DNA from: an uncultured Eubacteriales bacterium
GTDB taxonomy: Bacteria; Bacillota; Clostridia; TANB77; CAG-508
Length of the DNA stretch: 64,000 nt
Assembly (NCBI GenBank): GCA_949840345.1
Contig: CATKWX010000006.1
Location: forward strand, 1 to 64,000
Reading direction: 5' to 3'
Positions 31,788 to 41,250 of the stretch are shown piece by piece. The translations under genes and the position numbers were made by a program. A model generated the notes under the pieces. The model was not told where the DNA came from. It made no database searches and saw only the letters and a list, made by a program, of their open reading frames with translations. Numbering within the stretch: the stretch's first letter is position 1; each line of letters opens with the position of its first letter.

Positions 31788-32777
31788 ATGTCAAACTTTG
31801 AGGAAAAAGAAATGTATTTGTACGACTCAGAAACATCTTCTGAACCATTTAGTAATTTAGTTGTTAATATTCCTTCTTCTTTTGATGGTTACGTTTTTTC
31901 CAAGATTTGTAGAGATACTATAGGTTTAAGTAGTACCAATCCAACTTGGGGAGATTTATATAGATATACTAACCACGAATTGTATTACATTGGAATCTGC
32001 ATATATAAAGAAATGGATTACGACATTCCAAACGCCCCTTATTCTGAAAAAATGTGGAGTTTACTTGGTAAACGAGTACTAAAAAACTGTCTAATACCAA
32101 ACATAACATTAATAAAAGACCAAAAGAACAAGGAAACAGGTTTACTTAGTCACATTATATTAGATAATTCTTTAGAAGATTTAACTCTTATGAATAACTT
32201 ACTATTTTACAAATTCGAAAGGCAAGATTTATCTAAATTACACTCCGTAATACCTATTCAAGATTTATTAGAATGTGTCAAAATACAAATAAATAATGAA
32301 CAAAACTATATAGAAGTAGAAAGTCAAATTATACAAACATTATTATTAGATTCTATAACAAATAATTCAGATAGACATTCTAATAACTGGGGATTAGTTA
32401 GAAATAAAGAATCTAACCATTATACTCTTGGTCTATTTGACCATTCTAGCTCATTCATCGATATGATATCTGAAAAGAAAACTAGCACAATAGATGGATG
32501 GACTAGCACTTATAGTAGTGTAACCTCTCAGCCAAAACGTAGTGGCATTGGTGATTTTGGAAATAATATAGTTACATATTTATGTAATAATTACCCTAAT
32601 ATTTGCAAACAATTTATGCACAATTTAAATTTGGAACTTGAAAATTTCTACGAAGATATTTCTTCTGCCCCTTATTATATAGACAAAAGAAGATTACAAA
32701 GAAATATTTCTCATAAAAGTATTTTTATAGATAAATTATTAAAGCAAATTGAACAAGATGATAAAGGAGGAAGATAG
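31788..32777 (+). CDS. HipA-like kinase-domain protein
   Basis: LLLDSITNNSDRHSNNWGLVRNKESNHYTLGLFDHSSSF (HipA-like DRHxxN catalytic motif). Confidence 0.65.
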   Translation: MSNFEEKEMYLYDSETSSEPFSNLVVNIPSSFDGYVFSKICRDTIGLSSTNPTWGDLYRYTNHELYYIGICIYKEMDYDIPNAPYSEKMWSLLGKRVLKNCLIPNITLIKDQKNKETGLLSHIILDNSLEDLTLMNNLLFYKFERQDLSKLHSVIPIQDLLECVKIQINNEQNYIEVESQIIQTLLLDSITNNSDRHSNNWGLVRNKESNHYTLGLFDHSSSFIDMISEKKTSTIDGWTSTYSSVTSQPKRSGIGDFGNNIVTYLCNNYPNICKQFMHNLNLELENFYEDISSAPYYIDKRRLQRNISHKSIFIDKLLKQIEQDDKGGR

Positions 32778-32778
32778 T

Positions 32779-33198
32779 TTGAATAATTTAAATGATCAAT
32801 ATTTATATATAAATTGGGAAGATAACCAACAAAATACATATAGAGTTGGTATATTAGCTAGGATATCTAACACCTACTACCTTAAAACTTATGTTAAAAA
32901 AAGTGATTATGAAAGAGATGCTTATTCTCATGGCTACATTGGAATTCCAGGTTTCATTCCTGGAAGACTATATATAAGTACTAATCAATTATTTGATTTC
33001 TTTAAAAGAAGAGTATTTGCTCCTAATAGTACCGACAATTCAATCGATTTCCTAGAAAAATTAAAACAAACTAATGGCGTTACTTTAACTGATAGTTTTT
33101 CTATAGAAGAAATGCCAGAAAAGTATAGACAAAGTTGTAAGAATATTTTATTATCTCTTTCTTCTTTAGAAAAAGAAAAATCAGATTTTCAAAAATGA
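32779..33198 (+). CDS. small partner protein of the HipA-like gene
   Basis: TTG start after AAAGGAGGAAGATAG; overlaps/abuts upstream stop. Confidence 0.6.
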   Translation: MNNLNDQYLYINWEDNQQNTYRVGILARISNTYYLKTYVKKSDYERDAYSHGYIGIPGFIPGRLYISTNQLFDFFKRRVFAPNSTDNSIDFLEKLKQTNGVTLTDSFSIEEMPEKYRQSCKNILLSLSSLEKEKSDFQK

Positions 33199-33416
33199 TA
33201 AAATTTTTCTATCTTTGAAAACAGTTTCTATTACAATAATTTCATTATGCTTTATATTTAATTGTAACTATTTCTTAATTATAGGTTTTGTAGAATGTAC
33301 AAAACCTATAATTAATTTTAACGTCTTTGTTAAACATTTATATTACATTTTAATTACAAATTGCACATATATATTTATTTTTTTGTAAAAATAATATATT
33401 ATATAGGAAACTTGTT

Positions 33417-34637
33417 ATGGAAGGAATGATAATAATTATGAACGATATTAATGATTACTTTAATAACACTCCACCTAAAAAGCAAAAATCTAGCAATGTA
33501 AAAAATAGTGTCATTGCTCCTTTTGTAAGTGGAGTTTTAGGAGCGTCTTTAGTTGTAGGAATTTGTTTTGGTAATCCTACAATTAAAACTAAATTAATAG
33601 GAGAAGCACCTGAAAAGGTAAAAGAAACTTCTACTGTAAATTCAGGAATTGTAGATTTAGTTTCCTTAAGTCAATTTTCTGACACAGCAGTTGGAGTTGC
33701 AAGCAAAGTGTTACCATCTATTGTTGGTATTAATGTAAAATTTAATGTTACAAGTAATTTTGGATACGGAATGAAATACTCTTCAGAAGCTGCAGCTTCA
33801 GGTTCTGGAATAATTATAAGTGAAGATGGTTATATATTAACTAATAATCATATAGTTAGCTCAACTTCTAATTCCTCATATTATCAAGTAAGTGAAGCAA
33901 CTAGTGTTACAGTATATTTATTTAATGATGAACATCCTTATGAAGCTGAAATAATTGGAAGTGATGCGCAAACAGATTTAGCAGTTATTAAGATAGATAA
34001 ATCTGGCTTAACGCCTGCTGAACTTGGAGATTCCTCTAATGTTAAAATCGGAGAATTCGCGATGGCAATAGGAAATCCATTAGGTTTAAAAAGTACTGTT
34101 ACTAGTGGTATAATTAGTGCCGTTAATAGAGAAGTTACAAGTAGTGATGGTACAAATTATGTGCTTATGCAAACAGATGCTGCTATTAACTCTGGTAATA
34201 GCGGTGGTGCATTAGTAAATTCTGAAGGACAAGTAATTGGTATTAATACATTAAAAATATCTGCAACTGGTGTAGAAAATATGGGATTTGCAATTCCTAT
34301 AAATGATACTAAAGATATATATAAACAATTGATTGAATACAATAAAGTAAAAAGACCTTCTATTGGAGTTAAAGGTATAACCTTAGATGAAACAAAAGCT
34401 AAACAAAATAATTTACCTGTAGGAGTTTATGTAAAAGAAGTTAATGAATTTAGTCCTGCAGAAACAGCTGGAATTAAGCCAGGCGATGTTATTATAGAAG
34501 CAGATGGCAAAAAGATTAATACTTTTCAAGAATTAGTTGACAGTATAAATTCAAAATCTATTGATGATGAATTAGAAATTAAACTTGTAAGAAACGGAAA
34601 AGAAAAAGCAGTTAAAGTAACATTAAAAGAACAATAA
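33417..34637 (+). CDS. htrA: HtrA/DegP-type trypsin-like serine protease with PDZ domain
   Basis: GSGIIISEDGYILTNNHIV; DLAVIKID; NSGNSGGALVNSEGQVIGIN; PDZ C-terminus. Confidence 0.94.
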   Translation: MEGMIIIMNDINDYFNNTPPKKQKSSNVKNSVIAPFVSGVLGASLVVGICFGNPTIKTKLIGEAPEKVKETSTVNSGIVDLVSLSQFSDTAVGVASKVLPSIVGINVKFNVTSNFGYGMKYSSEAAASGSGIIISEDGYILTNNHIVSSTSNSSYYQVSEATSVTVYLFNDEHPYEAEIIGSDAQTDLAVIKIDKSGLTPAELGDSSNVKIGEFAMAIGNPLGLKSTVTSGIISAVNREVTSSDGTNYVLMQTDAAINSGNSGGALVNSEGQVIGINTLKISATGVENMGFAIPINDTKDIYKQLIEYNKVKRPSIGVKGITLDETKAKQNNLPVGVYVKEVNEFSPAETAGIKPGDVIIEADGKKINTFQELVDSINSKSIDDELEIKLVRNGKEKAVKVTLKEQ

Positions 34638-34662
34638 AAAAAACGGAAAAATTGATTTTTCC

Positions 34663-34696
34663 TACAAAAAAAGGTGGCTTAGCCACCTTTTTTTAT
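34663..34696. terminator. intrinsic terminator
   Basis: aaaaaaaggtggcttagccaccttttttta. Confidence 0.7.
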
Positions 34697-34698
34697 TG

Positions 34699-35031
34699 TT
34701 AAATATTTTTATATTCTTTAATTTTCTTATAAGCAAATACCGCTGATCCTCCAAGTACTATTGTAACAACTATTAATCCTGTGTAATCTTCAATTCCTGT
34801 CTTTGGTAAATTAGTTTGTGTTGTAGGAGTTGGAGTTACTTTTGGTGTTGGTGTTGTAGGTGTTGGAGTTGTAGCTGGTGCAGGTGATGGTGTTGCACTT
34901 GTTGTTCCCCCTGGAGTAATTATACTTGCTGCATAAACACTAATAGGTGCAATTACCACTAATAGCACTATCATTACTAAAACTATCTTTAAAACATTCT
35001 TTTTTAAACTTAACATTTTCTCTCTCCCCAT
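34699..35031 (-). CDS. LPXTG-like cell-wall-anchored small protein with PT repeats
   Basis: Signal peptide, (TPTPT)n, LPKTG + TM + basic tail. Confidence 0.75.
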   Translation of the reverse strand: MGREKMLSLKKNVLKIVLVMIVLLVVIAPISVYAASIITPGGTTSATPSPAPATTPTPTTPTPKVTPTPTTQTNLPKTGIEDYTGLIVVTIVLGGSAVFAYKKIKEYKNI

Positions 35032-35127
35032 AAAATATATTTTTTTAATATCTAATGTTATTTATATCATATTTAATTTTTATATGCAACACTTTTTTTG
35101 GAAAATTTTGTACGTTTATGTAAGCTT

Positions 35128-36219
35128 CTATACATTAAACCTAAATAATACAATATCTCCGTCTTGCATTACATATTCCTTTCCCTCTGAACGCACTAGC
35201 CCTTTTTCTTTGGCTGATAACATTGAACCTTCTCGCATTAGATCATCATAAGAAACTACCTCTGCCTTTATAAATCCCCTTTCTATATCTGAGTGAATTT
35301 TCCCTGCAGCTTGTGGCGCCTTTGTTCCTTTTTTTATTGTCCAAGCCCTAACTTCAGGTTCTCCAGCAGTTAAAAATGACATTAATCCTAACAAATCATA
35401 ACTTTCCTTTATTACTTTATCTAATCCTGATTCATCTAATCCTAATGCTTCAAGCATTTCCTTTTTATCTAATGGCTCTAATCCACTAAGTTCCTCTTCT
35501 ATTTTTACACATAAAGGTATTACTTTACTATTCTCTGTTTTTGCATATTCTGAAACTTTTTTTACATTTTCGTCATTTTCTGCACTAGCTAGTTGTTCTT
35601 CTGAAACATTTGCTATATATAGTATTGGCTTTGTTGTTAATAAATATGTATCTTTTAATAAATCTTTTTCTTCATCTGTAAAATCTATTGTTCTTGCTGA
35701 TTTACCTTGCTCTAATACAGATTTTATTTTATTTAATAAATCTAATTCTTCTTGATATTTTTTGTCGGCTTTTAACATTTTTATTGTTTTTTCGATTTTT
35801 TTATCAATTGTTTCAATATCTGCAAATATAAGTTCCAAATTTATTGTTTCAATATCTCTTAAAGGATCTATGCTTCCATCAACATGTACAACATTCGGAT
35901 CTTCGAAACATCTTACAACTTCTACAATACTATCTACTTCTCTTATATGTGATAAGAATTTGTTTCCCAAACCTTCTCCTTTGCTTGCACCTTTTACTAA
36001 TCCTGCAATATCTACAAACTCTATAACTGCATGTGTTGTTTTTTCAGGATTATACATCTTTGTTAAATTATCTAATCTCTCATCTGGAACTGGTACTACA
36101 CCTACATTTGGTTCTATTGTACAAAATGGATAATTTGCGCATTCTGCTCCAGCATTTGTTATTGCATTAAACATTGTACTCTTCCCTACATTTGGAAGTC
36201 CTACTATTCCTATCTTCAT
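35128..36219 (-). CDS. ychF: ribosome-binding ATPase YchF
   Basis: MKIGIVGLPNVGKSTMFNAIT; NYPFCTIEPNVGVV. Confidence 0.97.
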   Translation of the reverse strand: MKIGIVGLPNVGKSTMFNAITNAGAECANYPFCTIEPNVGVVPVPDERLDNLTKMYNPEKTTHAVIEFVDIAGLVKGASKGEGLGNKFLSHIREVDSIVEVVRCFEDPNVVHVDGSIDPLRDIETINLELIFADIETIDKKIEKTIKMLKADKKYQEELDLLNKIKSVLEQGKSARTIDFTDEEKDLLKDTYLLTTKPILYIANVSEEQLASAENDENVKKVSEYAKTENSKVIPLCVKIEEELSGLEPLDKKEMLEALGLDESGLDKVIKESYDLLGLMSFLTAGEPEVRAWTIKKGTKAPQAAGKIHSDIERGFIKAEVVSYDDLMREGSMLSAKEKGLVRSEGKEYVMQDGDIVLFRFNV

Positions 36220-36377
36220 TTAAACTTATTCTCTCCTTTTTATAATAATTCTATTTAGATATTTTACATTATTATATATGTTTTTGCAATATATTTTAAT
36301 AATTTAATGTTCTAAAAATCGTTGACAAATTCTATATATTATAATATCATAATATATATTAAAGGGAGGTATTTAAA

Positions 36378-37100
36378 ATGGAAAACAATGAAGAAAATTT
36401 AAATTCACAAGAACCAGAAACAACAAACTCAACAGAACCAACAACTGAGCAAAAAGAAACAGTTGTAGAAAAAGCAACAGAACCAGTTGCAGAAGCAAAA
36501 ACAGAACCAACACAATCTACAGAAACTCAAAAATCAGGTAAAGAACCAAACACAAGATTAATTGGTATGATAGCAGTTGCAGTAGTAGCTATTTTAGCTG
36601 TTATATTAGTAATTTTTGCATTCTTTACAAGAAGTCCTAAGGCTGCAGTTAAAGATTACATAAAAGCATTTAACAAAGGTAATGCAAAAAAGGTTATGGC
36701 ACTTATGGATTATGAAGGAGCTGCTGCATTTGGTCAAATAGCTAAATATTCATATACAAAAGGTTATACTTTTAATTTTGAAGATTTCGATGATAAATAT
36801 GACACTATAATGGATAAAGTAAAAGATATGGATAAAGAAGAGAAAGAAGCTTATAAAGAATTAAAAGAACAAGCAGTTGATACATTACAAGATACTCTTG
36901 ATGATTTTAAAGAAAGCAAAGTTAAGATTTCAGTTAAAAAAGTTAAAACTGAAAAAGTCGATGATTGTAAAAATATAACGAAAGTTATAGCAACATTAGA
37001 AGCAAAATTAGATGGAGAGAAATCTGAAAAAGATTTCACTTTCTACACAATGAAAAAAGGACTAAAAAATTACGTAGTTTATGCTGATTTTAATAAATAA
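36378..37100 (+). CDS. membrane-anchored lipid-attachment/DUF-like extracellular protein
   Basis: Acidic Thr/Glu-rich N-terminus, one TM, extracellular domain. Confidence 0.6.
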   Translation: MENNEENLNSQEPETTNSTEPTTEQKETVVEKATEPVAEAKTEPTQSTETQKSGKEPNTRLIGMIAVAVVAILAVILVIFAFFTRSPKAAVKDYIKAFNKGNAKKVMALMDYEGAAAFGQIAKYSYTKGYTFNFEDFDDKYDTIMDKVKDMDKEEKEAYKELKEQAVDTLQDTLDDFKESKVKISVKKVKTEKVDDCKNITKVIATLEAKLDGEKSEKDFTFYTMKKGLKNYVVYADFNK

Positions 37101-37105
37101 TATTA

Positions 37106-37138
37106 ACAAAAAAGCCGAAGTATAAACTTCGGCTTTTT
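37106..37138 (+). terminator. intrinsic terminator
   Basis: aaaaaagccgaagtataaacttcggctttttt. Confidence 0.75.
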
Positions 37139-37256
37139 TGTTAATGCATAGAAAAAATTTAGAGCAGTTGACTTAAGGTCTAACCTTAATCAACTGCTCC
37201 TTTTTATGTAGAAAGTCCTTCTACGAATTTTGTTCGGCACTTGCCTAAAATTGGTA

Positions 37257-37562
37257 TTAGCTATTTTTGATTTCCAACCGCCTCTTCCTATCGTAGCTTT
37301 CCAAGAAAATAGTAACAAGCTGAGTATTTTTTTCATTTTGGAATATTTTGCAAAGTTCGCTTACAAAATTAGACTTCTCATCAAAGCAGCCTAATATTGT
37401 GCTAACCTTTATTCCCATTTCTTCCTTTTCTGCATTCCACATTGTGACAATGCCGTTTTCGAAGTTTTCAACATACATCAACTCATCAGTTGCGTTTACC
37501 CGAAAAATCGCCATAGAGTTTTCATCTTCTGAAAATCTTTCAAAAGATACCATTGTTGCCAT
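37257..37562 (-). CDS. small orphan protein; two in-frame CGG codons (37500-37502, 37278-37280)
   Basis: 101 aa ORF, own terminator 37160-37206. Confidence 0.55.
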   Translation of the reverse strand: MATMVSFERFSEDENSMAIFRVNATDELMYVENFENGIVTMWNAEKEEMGIKVSTILGCFDEKSNFVSELCKIFQNEKNTQLVTIFLESYDRKRRLEIKNS

Positions 37563-37705
37563 CTAAGATTCCTCCTCGAATTTTCATTTTGTTATGGCCG
37601 AACGACTAATAAAAGTCATTTATTATTATACCATAGATTACTACAAAGGTCAAAACTCGACTCCATTCCTTTTCGATTCCCTTTTTTAAATTCTCTAAAA
37701 TGTTC

Positions 37706-37781
37706 TGGAGCTTACAGCGGGAATCGAACCCGCGACCTCTACCTTACCAAGGTAGTGCTCTACCAACTGAGCTATGAAAGC
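37706..37781 (-). tRNA. tRNA-Thr (GGT), CCA encoded
   Basis: GCTTTCATAGCTCAGTTGGTAGAGCACTACCTTGGTAAGGTAGAGGTCGCGGGTTCGATTCCCGCTGTAAGCTCCA. Confidence 0.92.
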
Positions 37782-37825
37782 ATAAAATATATGCGGAACG
37801 ACTTTGGAAGTCGTTCCCTACAATT

Positions 37826-38464
37826 CTATTCTTCAGAGATATTCTTAATTGCCTTTTTTCTAATCCTTTGTATTGCATTATCTACAGATTTAACTGGTGC
37901 ATCTAGCTTTTCTGCTATTTTAACGTAACTATCTCCTGCTGCAAATCTTTGCAATACCTGCTTTTCAAAATCACTAAGTGTTTTATCTATTTTTGTTTCT
38001 ACAAATTTATAATACTCTTTTTTAGTTATTGTATCTAATGGGTCTTCTACTGTATTTGAATTAAATACCTCCATTAAAGAAGTATCCTCGTCATCATCAT
38101 ATGCAGACATATTTAGCGATAAATATGAATTTAGCGCCATATGCTTTTGTCGTGTAGATGTTTTTATTGCAGTTATTAACTGCCTTTCTATACACAAATT
38201 AGCAAATGTTTTAAATGAATTTTGTTTTTCATTATCAAAGCATTTAATAGCTTTATATAGCCCTATCATTCCTTCTTGAACTATATCTTCTTTTTCTGCA
38301 CCTATTATAAAATATTTATTCACTTTTCCATTAACTAAATCTTTATATTTTACTAATAGATATTCTAAAGCGTTCTCTTCCCCCGCTTTAGCAAGCATAG
38401 CTATTTCTTCATCAGTTTTACTTTCAAAGTTTTTATTATAGTAAATTAAGTTGTTTTTTAACAT
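37826..38464 (-). CDS. sigH: RNA polymerase sigma-70 family factor, SigH-like
   Basis: GEENALEYLLVKYKDLVNGKVNKYFIIGAEKEDIVQEGMIGLYKAI.. Confidence 0.88.
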   Translation of the reverse strand: MLKNNLIYYNKNFESKTDEEIAMLAKAGEENALEYLLVKYKDLVNGKVNKYFIIGAEKEDIVQEGMIGLYKAIKCFDNEKQNSFKTFANLCIERQLITAIKTSTRQKHMALNSYLSLNMSAYDDDEDTSLMEVFNSNTVEDPLDTITKKEYYKFVETKIDKTLSDFEKQVLQRFAAGDSYVKIAEKLDAPVKSVDNAIQRIRKKAIKNISEE

Positions 38465-38621
38465 TTTTCTTTATGCTCCTTTGATGTTTTTTATGCTTTT
38501 GTCTTATTATATTGATAATATCCTTATATGTCAATAACTTTCACGTTTTTTTATATATTTTTTGTTGATTATACTATGTTTTTAATATATAATTCTTTTA
38601 GATTAATTATAGGAGGTTTTT

Positions 38622-40271
38622 ATGGCGTTCGATGGAATCGTTACAAAATGCATTGTTTCTGAACTAAATAAATCAATTATAAATTCAAAAGTTAATAAAA
38701 TTTTTGAACCTACAAAAAATGACCTTATGCTAGGCTTATATAATTCTGGTATTAACTATTGCCTACACGTATGTATTAATCCTAGCACTTGCAGACTTAA
38801 TTTAACTACACATTCTAAACCTAATCCTATGAATGCACCTAACTTTTGTATGTTACTTAGAAAACATTTAATTGGCGCAAGAATTATTTCTATTTCTAGT
38901 TTTGATTTAGATAGAATTGTAGAAATTAATTTTGAATGCTATAACGAGTTAAACGATAAGATTACAAAAAAGCTATATATTGAAATTATTGGAAGCTGTA
39001 GCAATATTATTCTAACCAATAATAATAATGTTATTATTGACGCAATTAAACATATTAGTTGCAATAGAGAAATCATGCCTGCTAGAGTTTATGAATTACC
39101 AACTAATACTAAAAATAGTATTTTAAATATAAACTCTTTTGATGAATTTAATTTATGTTTATCTTCTATAACTACTAATGAACCATTAGATAAGAAAATA
39201 TCTGATTCCTTTAATGGACTTTGTCGTCCTTTTATTCAATATGTTTTAGAAAATAATAATAATAATTTAAAAGCTTCATTTGAATTTATAAAAAATATTA
39301 TTTCTGGTATAGAAACTAACTCTTTAACTTGCATAAAAACTAATAATGATTATGTTATTGATTTTTCTGGAACAAATGATGAACCTTTAAAAATCAACTT
39401 TTTTATTGATGACTACTACTATAATAAAGAAACAGATAATTCTTTTAAAAGCTTTAGAAATGACATTTTAAAAGTTGTTTTATCCGCACTTAAAAAGTCT
39501 ACTAAAAAGCTAGATAATATAAATAATAAACTTAATGAATGTAGCAAAATGAACGAATATAAGGTATATGGAGAATTAATAACTTCTAATCTATATAGAT
39601 TAAAAGATAATACTGAAAGTGCAACTCTTGAAAATTACTATGATAATAACTCTCCTATAACTATTCCGATGGATAAATCTATTTCACCTAATAAAAATGC
39701 AGAAAAATATTTTAAAAAATATAACAAACTAAAAAATACTTTAGAAATTGTATCTATTCAAAAAAAGGAAACTGAAAAAGAATTAAATTATATTGAAAGT
39801 ATTGTTTTTTCTATTGAAAATGCTAGGTCCATACATGATTTAGAAGATATATTTGACGAAATTTCAGAAAATTTAATAACTTCTAAAGGTAACAAAAATG
39901 TAAAACAGAAAAATGGTAAAAAGGAAACTTCTAAAGATAATTTATTAAAATATGAAATTAACGAATTTACTGTTTTAGTTGGAAAAAATAATCGTCAAAA
40001 TGATGAGCTTACTTTAAAAATCGCTTCTAAAGAAGATTATTGGTTTCATACACAAGGAATTCATGGAAGTCATGTTATTTTAAGAACAGAAGGAAAAGAA
40101 GTAGACGAAAACACTATTTTTCAATGTGCAAAACTCGCTGCAAAGCACAGTAAAGCAAAATTATCTTCTAATGTGCCTGTAGATTATTGTTTAATAAAAT
40201 TTGTAAAGAAACCAAATTCTGCAAAACCTGGAATGGTAGTTTATACGAATTATAAAACCTTGTATGTGTAG
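38622..40271 (+). CDS. rqcH: Rqc2/RqcH (NFACT) ribosome quality-control protein
   Basis: MAFDGIVTKCIVSELN; EDYWFHTQGIHGSHVILRTEGKEVDENTIFQCAKLAAKHSKAK. Confidence 0.93.
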   Translation: MAFDGIVTKCIVSELNKSIINSKVNKIFEPTKNDLMLGLYNSGINYCLHVCINPSTCRLNLTTHSKPNPMNAPNFCMLLRKHLIGARIISISSFDLDRIVEINFECYNELNDKITKKLYIEIIGSCSNIILTNNNNVIIDAIKHISCNREIMPARVYELPTNTKNSILNINSFDEFNLCLSSITTNEPLDKKISDSFNGLCRPFIQYVLENNNNNLKASFEFIKNIISGIETNSLTCIKTNNDYVIDFSGTNDEPLKINFFIDDYYYNKETDNSFKSFRNDILKVVLSALKKSTKKLDNINNKLNECSKMNEYKVYGELITSNLYRLKDNTESATLENYYDNNSPITIPMDKSISPNKNAEKYFKKYNKLKNTLEIVSIQKKETEKELNYIESIVFSIENARSIHDLEDIFDEISENLITSKGNKNVKQKNGKKETSKDNLLKYEINEFTVLVGKNNRQNDELTLKIASKEDYWFHTQGIHGSHVILRTEGKEVDENTIFQCAKLAAKHSKAKLSSNVPVDYCLIKFVKKPNSAKPGMVVYTNYKTLYV

Positions 40272-40709
40272 TTATGCTTCTATTACAATTGTTACTGGCC
40301 CATCATTTATTAAAGATACTTTCATATCTGCTCCAAAAATTCCAGACTCTACCTCTATTCCCTCATTTTTGCAACCCTGCTTAAAATATTCGTATAGGCT
40401 TTCTGCAATTTCTGGTCTTTCTGCTTCTATAAAGCTTGGTCTGTTTCCTTTTTTGCAGTCTGCATATAAAGTAAATTGGGAAACTATCAATAGTTTTCCA
40501 TTTACGTCTTTTACAGATAAATTCATTTTATTAAACTCATCTTCAAAAACTCTTAAATTACATAATTTTTTTATCAGAAAATCTGCTTGTTCCCTAGTAT
40601 CTCCTTGTTTTATTCCAACAAGCACCAAAAATCCCTTTTGAATTTCTCCTACTGTTTTTCCTTCTATTTTAACTTCTGCGTTTGCTACTCTTTGTATAAC
40701 TAGCTTCAT
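40272..40709 (-). CDS. dtd: D-aminoacyl-tRNA deacylase
   Basis: [47 protein letters not shown]. Confidence 0.95.
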   Translation of the reverse strand: MKLVIQRVANAEVKIEGKTVGEIQKGFLVLVGIKQGDTREQADFLIKKLCNLRVFEDEFNKMNLSVKDVNGKLLIVSQFTLYADCKKGNRPSFIEAERPEIAESLYEYFKQGCKNEGIEVESGIFGADMKVSLINDGPVTIVIEA

Positions 40710-40913
40710 ACGTTTTGTTCTCCTTTTATTATATTTCTTTTTAATAAAAGTGGCTTCGCCATACGGGTCGACTTAGAGTCCGACCCCTACAACGTTTGCA
40801 ATATTTTTTGTAGGGGCTTAGTCGTGGCGTGTCCTTTATGAATTTCTGTTTTAGGGCACGTTACTTACTAAGCTCCTACGGTAGATAATGTCTTTTTTGT
40901 GCTCTTATAATTC

Positions 40914-41207
40914 CTAATTAGAAATTTGCTTTTTTAATTTAGCAATTTCAAAGTCCTTAGCCATAATCTTTTTATTTATTTCTTTAATTCTATTATTACA
41001 TAATGCAATTAATCTTTTCTCTAAATCTATATCTAAATCTTTTATTTCTACTTTTCCATTTATAACATCTTTTAATATTTCTAAATCGTCTAAAGGTGTA
41101 TTTTCATTAGGTTTAGAAATCTCTTCTATTTTTTCAAATTCTTTTTTTCTATTTCTTAGAAAAAAACTTTTTATTGCTCCGAAAAAATCTTGAAAAAATA
41201 TTATCAT
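40914..41207 (-). CDS. hypothetical protein
   Basis: ORF 97 aa, coiled-coil-like C-terminus. Confidence 0.5.
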   Translation of the reverse strand: MIIFFQDFFGAIKSFFLRNRKKEFEKIEEISKPNENTPLDDLEILKDVINGKVEIKDLDIDLEKRLIALCNNRIKEINKKIMAKDFEIAKLKKQISN

Positions 41208-41250
41208 TAACTTTAATTAAAGACTTTTCACTTTTCATTTTATCCTCCAT

